Below, piece by piece: positions 1-6,597 of a DNA stretch of 7,475 nt (positions are counted from its first letter, which is position 1; each line of letters starts with the position of its first letter). The notes beneath the pieces are model-generated. The model was not told the origin of the DNA. It searched no databases and worked only from the letters and a program-made list of their open reading frames with translations. Position numbers and translations under genes: made by a program. The stretch spans positions 1 to 7,475 of the forward strand of contig JAHECQ010000194.1 in the NCBI GenBank assembly GCA_024641625.1, written 5' to 3'. The DNA comes from Acidimicrobiales bacterium. GTDB lineage: Bacteria; Actinomycetota; Acidimicrobiia; Acidimicrobiales; SZUA-35.

Positions 1-57
1 TTCGTCGGCCACAAGGGTGAGACCATCGGTAACCGGAATCGACACAGTGCGCATCAT
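1..57 (-). CDS. Probable alpha/beta hydrolase, N-terminal fragment (runs off left edge)
   Basis: Reading leftward from two adjacent ATG codons (57-55 and 54-52) gives MMRTVSIPVTDGLTLVADE, open to the window edge. The pattern of a short beta strand, then 'DG-x-x-L-x-A-D-E', is typical of the first residues of alpha/beta hydrolases, where a hairpin precedes the hydrolase fold. No catalytic residue (nucleophile elbow, Asp, His) lies inside the window, so the call rests on this opening pattern alone. There is no strong ribosome binding site: a G-rich run (GGGG) lies about 10 bases upstream and GAAGGA about 17 bases upstream, so either ATG could be used. It has the same orientation as the oxidoreductase and the fused hydantoinase, but a 276-base gap separates it, so co-transcription is uncertain. 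It could be another family with a similar N-terminus. Confidence 0.45.
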   Translation of the reverse strand, partial: MMRTVSIPVTDGLTLVADE

Positions 58-333
58 CGGATGGTATGCCCCAATCCTTCGAGAGACTAAATGGTTTGCC
101 CAAAGACGGAGCAGTCACCTCCCGGCATCCCGGGTCACACCGTCCCCGGTGCCAGAACGTCAGCCACATCGATCGATCTTGCGAGTACCGCGCCGCAAGC
201 GCGCTGCTCCGCGGACGATCGAATGGATGTAGGGGGACAAGATCGACGTCGCGCTCCTCGTCCCGCTTCGACCCGTATGTCACCGCTCCGTGAGCCTGGG
301 CGCACGCCAAATCGCTGATCCTCGTGGGTGGCC
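58..333. other. 276-base intergenic stretch without a convincing gene
   Basis: Several short plus-strand reading frames cross this stretch, but their translations are rich in Arg, Ser and Pro, show no recognisable family, and overlap each other in different frames, as chance ORFs in GC-rich DNA do. No minus-strand reading frame of useful length is present. Two small hairpins can be drawn: CACCG-TCCC-CGGTG (138-151) and CGCGC-CGCAA-GCGCG (189-203). Each has a 5-base-pair stem, and neither is followed by a T-run on either strand. The stretch must hold the 3' end of the oxidoreductase transcript and probably the promoter of the leftmost hydrolase, but I could not identify a clear -10/-35 pair. 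Confidence 0.5.
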
Positions 334-1194
334 TCAGGCCGGCGCGTTCTGTTCGACGTAGGCCAGGATTTCGTCGGTGCCCCGATGCCATCCAGGCTGC
401 AAGATGAGCCGGTCGACGCCGAGTTCGGAGTATGCCTCGAGGTCGCCAGGGGCCAGCCGACGGGCCGGCGTGACGCTGATCTCGAGTGGGCCGAGTTCGG
501 CCGGTCGGTCGAACTGGTCGGACATCTGCCGAAGGCGAGTCACGTCGGAGGCCGCGGTTTCCGGGTCGCGCATGAACCCATACCAGCCGTGGGCCACCTC
601 GATCGCTCGTTGTGCCGCCCGGTCGCTGTGACCGCCCACCACCGTGTGGATCGAGGCCTGCACCGGCTTCGGGTTGGCGGTCACACTCGAAAACGTCACG
701 AACTCGCCGTCGAAGCTCACTGCATCGCCGGTCCACAGCGCCCGCATGGCCGCCAGATACTCGTCGGAACGCTCACCGCGCCGGGACATCGGAGTGGAGC
801 ACGCCGTCATCTCCGGTTCCAGGTAACCCACCCCCAGCCCGAAGATGAGCCGACCCCCGGAGAGGTAGTCGAGCGACGCGAGGCTCTTGGCCAACACCGC
901 CGGCTGACGTTGGGGAAGGATGATGATCCCACTGCCCAACTTGATCCTCGACGTGGCCGCGGCAATGAACGAGAGCGCGACCGCCGTGTCGACCATGTTG
1001 GTCTGCGGCGGTGCGGGCGAGGGCGGAGCCTGCGGGTCGGGAAGCACGATGTGTTCACCGGTCCAGACCGATTCGTAGCCGGCTGCTTCGGCCGCTTGGG
1101 CAATGCGGATCATGGCGGAGGGCTCACCGGCCCCGCCCATGTTGATGCCGAACAGGGCAAACGCCGGTGTCGATGAGCTGCCGTCGATGGTCAC
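334..1194 (-). CDS. LLM-class (luciferase-like) flavin/F420-dependent oxidoreductase
   Basis: A 286-residue protein of the bacterial luciferase-like superfamily, whose members are TIM barrels that use FMN or, commonly in actinobacteria, F420. Seen in the sequence: the first strand FALFGINM (12-19); G-Y-E-S-V-W-T-G-E-H (39-48), the usual 'W..EH' segment; KLGSGIIILPQRQP (85-98), a family hallmark; GGRLIFGLGVGYLEPE (113-128), the glycine-rich cofactor-side strand; R-x-x-E-R-x-D-E-Y-L (139-147 region) followed by LWTGD (153-157); and PKPVQ then VVGGHSDRAA (175-194). Length and motif order are normal. The start is GTG: the upstream gene's TAG is in the same frame only three codons earlier, and the next Met (19) would remove the first beta strand. 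No good Shine-Dalgarno site is visible, so translation is probably coupled to the upstream gene, 9 bases away. Cofactor choice and substrate are not determinable here. The protein is likely cytosolic and could be a monooxygenase or a dehydrogenase. Confidence 0.88.
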   Translation of the reverse strand: MTIDGSSSTPAFALFGINMGGAGEPSAMIRIAQAAEAAGYESVWTGEHIVLPDPQAPPSPAPPQTNMVDTAVALSFIAAATSRIKLGSGIIILPQRQPAVLAKSLASLDYLSGGRLIFGLGVGYLEPEMTACSTPMSRRGERSDEYLAAMRALWTGDAVSFDGEFVTFSSVTANPKPVQASIHTVVGGHSDRAAQRAIEVAHGWYGFMRDPETAASDVTRLRQMSDQFDRPAELGPLEISVTPARRLAPGDLEAYSELGVDRLILQPGWHRGTDEILAYVEQNAPA

Positions 1195-1203
1195 GGTTCG
1201 ACG

Positions 1204-4200
1204 CTACTGCCGCAGGACCGCAGTGGCGATTTCGTCGATGCTGCGACCGCTCGACTCGATGACGACGCCGTACTGGTTCGCGGCCGCCTCGACGCTGATG
1301 ACGCCGTCGCGAACGTCCCTCAGCACGAGCTCGGGCTCGCGTTCGAAGGCATTGCCCCAGCCACCACCGCCGGGTGTGTGGGCCAACATCCGAGCCGCTC
1401 CCATTCGGCGAACGCCGTACTTCGGGGGGACGAAGGTCTGACCATCGCTCACGGTGTCGACCGGGGTGATCCACTCCTCGCCCGCTCGGCCCTCCACGCC
1501 TCCGAGCACTCCGTAGCCCGAAGGCGTGTCCAGTCCCTCGGCTCGAAACGACCAGGCTGCGGGACGGAGCACGTCGGCCTCGTAGATCACCCCGCTGCCA
1601 CCGCGGCGTTTGCCCGCACCGGCGGCATCGGTTCGGAACTCCCAGCGCCGGTAGCGCACCGGAAAGTTCTGTTCGTGGAATTCGAGATTGGCGATGTCGA
1701 GCCCACCGAGCGAGATGAGGTGCCCCATTTGAGGGAATCCGTCACGCTCGGCCGTGGCGCCCGGCGTCCCCATGGCGTGCCAGTGATACATGACCCAGGT
1801 GGTGCCGTCATCGTTCGTCCCCGTGACGTGCCCATGACAGGTCTTGGACCATCCCGCGAGGGCCCGAGTCGGATCGGCCTGCGCCAACGCCTTCCAGGTC
1901 GCGTGGACGATCTCGTGGGCGACGAACACGGTGTTCATCGTCATGGGCGCCGGGGGCAGCGCATTCACGATGGTGCCCGGCGGCGCGATGATTCGACAAG
2001 CCCGATAGGTGCCCTCGTTGCGGGGGATGGCGGGATCGAAGAAGGAGGAGATGGCGAGATACGCCGCCGAATAGGTGTTGGCCAGCGACGAGTTCTTGAA
2101 CCCACGCATCTGTGGGTCGGAATCGCTGAAGTCGAGCACCATTTCGTCGCCCGTCACCGTGAGCCGAAGTCGGATCCAGGTGTCCTTCGGACCGAAACAG
2201 TCGTTGTCCGAGAGGTCGGCTCCCTCGTAGACCCCGTCGGGTAGCGCCCGAATCGCCTCCCGCATCCGCCGATCGGCATGGTCGAGGATGCCGGCCAGGT
2301 GGGCAAAGTAGCCTGCCTCGCCGAGTTCGGCGGCCAGCGCAATCACCCGTTCGGCACCGATCTGCGTGGAGCCGACCATGGCCAGCAGGTCGCCATCGAG
2401 CAGCTCGGGAGTTCTCGAGTTCAGCAGCAGCAGTTGCCAGAGATCCTCCCGCACCTCCCCCTGGTCGTAGAGCTTCATCACCGGGAGTCGAATGCCTTCC
2501 TGCCAAATCTCGGTGGCCTCCGGATTGTAGGTCCCGGCCAACCCTCCACCGATATCGGACTGGTGTGCCCGATTGCAGCAGAACCCCGCCAGAGTGCCCG
2601 ACGGCAGGAAGATCGGCCGACCGATCACCCAGTCGGGCAGGTGATTGCCGCCGGCAACGTATGGATCCGAGAGCAGGAAGATGTCGCCGGGTCGAATGCG
2701 CCCACCCCACTTCTCGAGGATCGCTCTGGAGGCGAAGCCACCGCCGCCGGTATGAATCGGGATGCCGTCGGCATTGGCGATGAGTGTTCCGGCGGGGTCG
2801 GTGACGAAGCAGGAGAAGTCGTGGCTCTGGCTGAAGATCGTCGAGCGCGCCGTCCTCGTCATGACCCAGCCCATGTGGCGACTGATCTGGTCCAGTCGGT
2901 TCTGCATCAAGGACAGCACGACGGGATCGAGTGCTCCTTGCGGCGCGTTGCCTTCCACGCCCGGATTCTGGGTCCCCACGCTCGACGGTACGGCGCACTC
3001 GCCCGAGGCGGCTTCGAGGTCATCCGGGGCTGCACCCGAGGGTCGCGCCGTGACATCCAGGACGAAGTTACCGATGTCGTCGACCCCGATGGTCGAGCCG
3101 GGGCCGACCAGGACGGTGGTGGTGTGCTCCTCGACCAACAAGGGACCATCGAGGGTCATGCCACTCTCGAGATCCGGGCCCATGAAGACCGGGGTGTCCA
3201 GCCAGCCATGCTCGCCGTGCCAGACCTTGCGCTGCTCGACCGGACGAGGCGTTGCCTCACTGCGCGCATTGATCGCGGTGGCGACCGACCCTGTCGAGGC
3301 GGTGGCGATAACGCGCGCGGAGGCGATCATGATCGTCCCGTTGAGCTGAACGTGACCATACAGCCGCTCGTACTCGCGCTCGAAGATGACGCGGATCAGG
3401 GCGGTGTCGAGCGAGCCGGCCGCAACTTCTGCGGGGTCGATGGCGACCCGTATGGACCAGAGCTGACCCGGGTGATGAAGATCCAGCTCATAGGACAGCT
3501 GCACGTCATCACCGTCGAAGCCCTCGGCCTCGAGCGCACGACTCGCCTGAGCGGCCAGATCGCCGAGGGTGCCGAGCACGCGCTCGTGCTCGATGGCGTC
3601 GAGCGAACCCCGCAGGAACCGCTGGAAGTCCTGGCGAACATCGGCATGCAACATGCCAACGGCGCACAGGGCCCCGGCCGAGCGCGGCACGTACACCCTC
3701 GAACAGCCAAGGCCGCGGGCAACCGACTCGCCGTGCATCGGACCGGCTCCGCCGGCGGCGACCAGGGTGAACCGACGCGGTGCGTGTCCCCGTTCGATCG
3801 AGATGTACTCGACTGCACCGAGCAGGTTCTGTTCGAGCAGGGCGATGATGCCCGCAGCTGCGTCCTCGACCGAGATCCCGAGCGGCTCGGCCACCCGGCG
3901 TTGGATGGCGTGACGAGCGGCCTCGAGATCGAGCTCGATCGATCCGCCGGCGTACGGACCGGGACGCAGACGACCGAGCACCAGTTGAGCGTCGGTGACC
4001 GTTGGCTCGGTGCCACCCAACCCATAGCACGCCGGTCCAGGGTTGGCCCCGGCTCCGGCGGGGCCGACGAACAACAGGCCAGCGGAGTCGACACCGGCGA
4101 TGGTGCCGCCACCGGCGCCGATGGTGTGGATATCGACCGCCGGTGTGGAGACGTGATAGCCCGCGATCATCAGCTCGTCCTTGGTGGCGACCTGCCCATT

Positions 4201-5175
4201 GGACATCAACAGCACGTCGCAGGAAGTCCCACCGATCTCCATCGATATGAGATTGCCCTCGTCGCCTGGTGCGACGCCGGCGTGGTCGACAGCCCGTCGG
4301 TAGAGGTTGAGTGCACCAACCGCGGCCGCCGGCCCGCTCAGGAGCAGGTTCACCGGACGAGGGGCCACGACGTCGATCGACGCCGCCCCACCATTCGACT
4401 GCACCAAGAGCAACGGCTGCGGGAGACCGAGCGCTCCGAGCTGCGCCTCGAGCGAGCGGAGATACGCCACGATCCGAGGCGACAACGTGGCATTCATCAC
4501 CGCCGTCGACGTGCGTTCGTACTCGCCCATCATCGGGCTGACCGCGGCCGATGCAGTGACCCACTGACCGTCCCACTCCTGTTCGATGATGTCGAGCACC
4601 TGTTGTTCGTGGTCATCGTTCACGAAGCTGTTGAACAGCGCCACGGCGATGGCCTCCACGCCTTCGCCATCGGTCTCGGTGACGAAACTCTGCAGCGCGG
4701 CGCGCACATCGGCAGCCGACAAGGGCTCGGATTCGGACCCGTCGGCATCGATTCGGCCACCCACCCCGCGCCGCAGATAGCGGGGCACGAGAACCGGAGC
4801 GTAGGGCGCTCGATGATCCCACTGGTCCTCCCGCAACCCCCGTCGAATCTCGAGCGCGTCGCGAAATCCGTTCGTGGTGATGAGGCCGACCGTGGCTCCC
4901 TTGCCTTCCAGGATGGTGTTGGTGGCAACCGTCGAGCCGTGGACGAACAGGCTGCAGTTGCTGAGCAGCCGGCGAGTGTCGAGACCGAGATCGTCGCCCA
5001 ATCGGGCCAGGGCGTTCATCACACCCTGGCTCGGGTCGACCGGGACCGAGGGCACCTTCGCCACCCATGTGACACCATTTCGATCGGCGAGGACGAGGTC
5101 GGTGAAGGTTCCGCCCACGTCGACGCCGATACGCCAGGGGGACACCGGAGAGGCTGGCACAGACGCACGTTCCAT
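1204..5175 (-). CDS. Fused hydantoinase/oxoprolinase HyuA-HyuB family protein (ATP-dependent ring-opening enzyme or carboxylase-like)
   Basis: One uninterrupted 1323-residue ORF joining both subunits of the ATP-dependent hydantoinase/5-oxoprolinase family. HyuA part, about residues 14-708: the ATP-grasping loop GVDVGGTFTD (17-26), VHGSTVATNTILE (78-90), LSGPAAAVGA (279-288), EIGGTSCD (313-320), TIGAGGGTIAGVD (351-363), a long GPAGAGANPGPACYG block (371-385) and AAGGAGPMHG (473-482). Residues about 709-748 form a Ser/Pro/Gly-rich linker. HyuB part, about residues 749-1323: DPVVLSLMQNRL (750-761), LLSDPYVAGGNHLPDW (834-849), NRAHQSDIGG (868-877), EGIRLP (893-898), LDFSDSDPQ (1014-1022) and the C-terminal HTPGGGGWG (1266-1274). 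The family uses ATP to hydrolyse cyclic amides (5-oxoproline, N-methylhydantoin, caprolactam) or to carboxylate ketones. His845, Asp848 and His871 are candidate metal ligands. Length is close to that of eukaryotic 5-oxoprolinase (about 1290). The linker and context do not show whether the substrate is 5-oxoproline. No signal peptide, so cytosolic. The ATG fits a leaderless mRNA. First gene of a probable two-gene operon with the oxidoreductase. Confidence 0.93.
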   Translation of the reverse strand: MERASVPASPVSPWRIGVDVGGTFTDLVLADRNGVTWVAKVPSVPVDPSQGVMNALARLGDDLGLDTRRLLSNCSLFVHGSTVATNTILEGKGATVGLITTNGFRDALEIRRGLREDQWDHRAPYAPVLVPRYLRRGVGGRIDADGSESEPLSAADVRAALQSFVTETDGEGVEAIAVALFNSFVNDDHEQQVLDIIEQEWDGQWVTASAAVSPMMGEYERTSTAVMNATLSPRIVAYLRSLEAQLGALGLPQPLLLVQSNGGAASIDVVAPRPVNLLLSGPAAAVGALNLYRRAVDHAGVAPGDEGNLISMEIGGTSCDVLLMSNGQVATKDELMIAGYHVSTPAVDIHTIGAGGGTIAGVDSAGLLFVGPAGAGANPGPACYGLGGTEPTVTDAQLVLGRLRPGPYAGGSIELDLEAARHAIQRRVAEPLGISVEDAAAGIIALLEQNLLGAVEYISIERGHAPRRFTLVAAGGAGPMHGESVARGLGCSRVYVPRSAGALCAVGMLHADVRQDFQRFLRGSLDAIEHERVLGTLGDLAAQASRALEAEGFDGDDVQLSYELDLHHPGQLWSIRVAIDPAEVAAGSLDTALIRVIFEREYERLYGHVQLNGTIMIASARVIATASTGSVATAINARSEATPRPVEQRKVWHGEHGWLDTPVFMGPDLESGMTLDGPLLVEEHTTTVLVGPGSTIGVDDIGNFVLDVTARPSGAAPDDLEAASGECAVPSSVGTQNPGVEGNAPQGALDPVVLSLMQNRLDQISRHMGWVMTRTARSTIFSQSHDFSCFVTDPAGTLIANADGIPIHTGGGGFASRAILEKWGGRIRPGDIFLLSDPYVAGGNHLPDWVIGRPIFLPSGTLAGFCCNRAHQSDIGGGLAGTYNPEATEIWQEGIRLPVMKLYDQGEVREDLWQLLLLNSRTPELLDGDLLAMVGSTQIGAERVIALAAELGEAGYFAHLAGILDHADRRMREAIRALPDGVYEGADLSDNDCFGPKDTWIRLRLTVTGDEMVLDFSDSDPQMRGFKNSSLANTYSAAYLAISSFFDPAIPRNEGTYRACRIIAPPGTIVNALPPAPMTMNTVFVAHEIVHATWKALAQADPTRALAGWSKTCHGHVTGTNDDGTTWVMYHWHAMGTPGATAERDGFPQMGHLISLGGLDIANLEFHEQNFPVRYRRWEFRTDAAGAGKRRGGSGVIYEADVLRPAAWSFRAEGLDTPSGYGVLGGVEGRAGEEWITPVDTVSDGQTFVPPKYGVRRMGAARMLAHTPGGGGWGNAFEREPELVLRDVRDGVISVEAAANQYGVVIESSGRSIDEIATAVLRQ

Positions 5176-5183
5176 GCGCTCGA

Positions 5184-5189
5184 ACGTTA
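5184..5189 (-). promoter_or_regulatory. Candidate -10 box for a leaderless transcript of the fused hydantoinase gene
   Basis: On the minus strand TAACGT fits the TANNNT -10 pattern. It is followed by the 8 bases TCGAGCGC and then the ATG. A transcription start 7-9 bases after the -10 box would fall on or next to the ATG, giving a leaderless mRNA, which is common in actinobacteria. This fits the absence of any Shine-Dalgarno sequence in the 30-base gap. No -35 consensus is visible at 16-18 bases, and that region would already lie inside the divergent aminotransferase gene. Placement is by pattern only. Confidence 0.5.
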
Positions 5190-5194
5190 GGCGC

Positions 5195-5200
5195 GATGAT
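5195..5200 (+). promoter_or_regulatory. Weak candidate -10 box for the aminotransferase gene
   Basis: GATGAT matches TANNNT except at the first base and ends 5 bases (GGGGC) before the ATG at 5206, so a leaderless start is possible. The GGGG is too close to the ATG to act as a normal Shine-Dalgarno site. No -35 match is seen. The alternative is that the true promoter lies inside the start of the divergent gene. Confidence 0.22.
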
Positions 5201-5205
5201 GGGGC

Positions 5206-6522
5206 ATGGCCTATCCAGACCTCGATTCGGTATCAGCTCGCCTCTACCAGCGCGGGCTCGCCTCCATCCCGGACGGCGTCTCGCGAAGCTTGGCCCTCAT
5301 ACGGCCGCACCCCATCTACGTCGAGTCGGGAGAGGGCGCGTGGGTGACCGACGTCGACGGTCGTCGGTACCTCGACGCCAACAACAACTTCACCTCGATC
5401 ATCCTGGGTCATGCCGATCCCGGCATCACCCAGGCCGTTGGTCGTCAGCTCGTCAAGGGGACCGCCTTCGCCATGGGGACCGAAGCCGAGATCGAACTGG
5501 CCGAACTGTTGTGCGACCGGGTTCCATCCATCGAGCGGATCCGATTCTGCAACTCCGGCACCGAGGCCGTCATGGGGACCATCAAAGCCGCTCGGGCCTT
5601 CACCGGGCGCCCCATGATCGCCAAGATCGAGGGCGCGTATCACGGCACCTACGACCACGTCGAAACCTCCCTGGGCGCAACCCCCGGGTCCTGGGGGCCG
5701 GAGGAGGCGCCGTCGTCGGTGCTGTATGCCAGCGGCACACCCGCTTCGGTGGGCGAGGAAGTCGCGGTCATCCCGTTCAACAACTCCGGTGCCGCCCGTT
5801 CGATCATCGATCGACACGGCGAGAGATTGGCTGCGGTACTGATCGACACCATGCCCAGCCGGGTCGGTCTCCCCCTGATCGATCAGGAGTTCCTGAGCAC
5901 GGTCTTTGCCACGGCACGCGCCGTCGGCGCCCTGGTGATCATGGACGAGGTCATCTCGTTTCGACTCGGACCGGCCGGCAACCAAGGCCGTCTCGAGGTG
6001 GAGCCGGATCTGACTGCACTGGCCAAGATCATCGGCGGAGGCTTCCCTGTGGGCGCAATCGCAGGACGGGCCGACGTGATGGAGGTCTATGCCTCCCAGA
6101 ACGCCCAACGACCTCGACTACCGGCCGGCGGTACCTTCTCGGCGAACCCGGTGACGATGGTCGCCGGGGTGGCTTGCATGAGTCAGCTCACCGAAGCGTC
6201 GTTCCAGAGGATGGACGAGGTCGGTGATCGGGTCCGGCGAGGGATCGCCGCCGGCCTCGCCGCGCTCGGGCTCGAATGGCAGGTGACCGGGCACGGCTCG
6301 TTGTTCCGCATCCACCCGCACGCTCGACCCATCCGAAGCTACCGCCAGGCGCACCTCACCCCGGACGAGGAAGCGGTGATGGACAACCTCCAGAAACGGT
6401 TGCTCGAACGTGAGGTGTACCTCCCCGGGTACGGGCTGGGTTGCCTCAACCTGGCAACGACCGATGAGGACGCCGCGCACCTCGTCGACGCCGTCACCGA
6501 CGCCGTCGGAGTGCTGCTCTAG
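5206..6522 (+). CDS. Class III PLP-dependent aminotransferase (glutamate-1-semialdehyde / beta-amino-acid aminotransferase type)
   Basis: A 438-residue fold-type I PLP enzyme. It should move an amino group between an amino acid or amine and a keto acid, or act as an aminomutase, in the cytosol. Seen: the N-terminal 'PDGVSRS' and 'VTDVDGRRYLDANNNF' (47-62), typical of the glutamate-1-semialdehyde aminomutase-like branch; NSGTEA (116-121), which binds the PLP phosphate; AYHGTYD (144-150), with Tyr145-His146 stacking against the ring; MDEVISFR (246-253), with Asp247 contacting the pyridine nitrogen; Lys274 in ALAKIIGGGFPVGA (271-284), the Schiff-base lysine; and GTFSANP (309-315), which supplies phosphate contacts from the other subunit. 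All key residues are present and length is normal. The start at 5206 is chosen because ATGs at 5196 and 5199 are out of frame. A true haem-pathway HemL is less likely given the catabolic neighbours, so no symbol is given. It is divergent from the hydantoinase fusion across 30 bases, suggesting shared control. The proposed role is to deaminate the amino acid released by ring opening (inference). Confidence 0.9.
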   Translation: MAYPDLDSVSARLYQRGLASIPDGVSRSLALIRPHPIYVESGEGAWVTDVDGRRYLDANNNFTSIILGHADPGITQAVGRQLVKGTAFAMGTEAEIELAELLCDRVPSIERIRFCNSGTEAVMGTIKAARAFTGRPMIAKIEGAYHGTYDHVETSLGATPGSWGPEEAPSSVLYASGTPASVGEEVAVIPFNNSGAARSIIDRHGERLAAVLIDTMPSRVGLPLIDQEFLSTVFATARAVGALVIMDEVISFRLGPAGNQGRLEVEPDLTALAKIIGGGFPVGAIAGRADVMEVYASQNAQRPRLPAGGTFSANPVTMVAGVACMSQLTEASFQRMDEVGDRVRRGIAAGLAALGLEWQVTGHGSLFRIHPHARPIRSYRQAHLTPDEEAVMDNLQKRLLEREVYLPGYGLGCLNLATTDEDAAHLVDAVTDAVGVLL

Positions 6523-6560
6523 GTCGTCGGACGCTCAACTGTTCGAGCGCCCAACCCTTC

Positions 6561-6597
6561 GGATGATCAGGTGGGATGATCAGGTGGGATCATCAGG
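6561..6597. repeat. Three tandem copies of a 13-base unit, third imperfect
   Basis: GGATGATCAGGTG occurs at 6561-6573 and again, identically, at 6574-6586. A third copy from 6587 matches for 11 bases up to 6597 except for C instead of G at 6591, and then diverges. Each of the first two copies contains the palindrome TGATCA. The array sits between convergent genes and its right end includes the stop codon of the DoxX gene, with two TGA codons in tandem (6595-6590 on the minus strand). Confidence 0.85.
6575..6594. terminator. Possible bidirectional hairpin between convergent genes
   Basis: GATGATC-AGGTGG-GATCATC forms a perfect 7-base-pair stem with a 6-base loop, built from repeat copies 2 and 3. 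It lies 52 bases after the aminotransferase stop and overlaps the DoxX stop codon, where either strand's transcript could use it. No T-run follows on either strand, so it is not a classical intrinsic terminator. A second, weaker hairpin (CGCTC-8 bases-GAGCG, 6532-6549) lies just after the aminotransferase stop. Function is uncertain. Confidence 0.35.

Noticed and set aside
138..151. CACCG-TCCC-CGGTG hairpin as a terminator
   Set aside because: A five-base-pair stem, no T-run, and almost 200 bases from the oxidoreductase stop. Such structures are expected by chance in GC-rich DNA.
330..340. GGCCTCAGGCC near-palindrome at the oxidoreductase stop codon
   Set aside because: The arms are separated by one base, so an RNA hairpin cannot form. 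There is no support for a protein site.
328..1176. A 282-codon plus-strand frame opposite the oxidoreductase
   Set aside because: It is composition-driven, without recognisable domains. The opposite strand has all the luciferase-like motifs.
2278..5190. A 970-codon plus-strand open frame antisense to the hydantoinase fusion
   Set aside because: Its translation is rich in Arg, Gly, Asp and His with no family motif. It is the mirror of a GC-rich gene with biased third positions, while the minus strand carries an unmistakable family protein over the same bases.
5196..5201. ATG codons at 5196 and 5199 as starts for the aminotransferase
   Set aside because: They are in a different frame that leads to an Arg-rich chance ORF. 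The in-frame ATG is at 5206.
5233..6108. A 291-codon minus-strand frame opposite the aminotransferase
   Set aside because: There is no recognisable protein, and the aminotransferase on the plus strand has complete PLP motifs.
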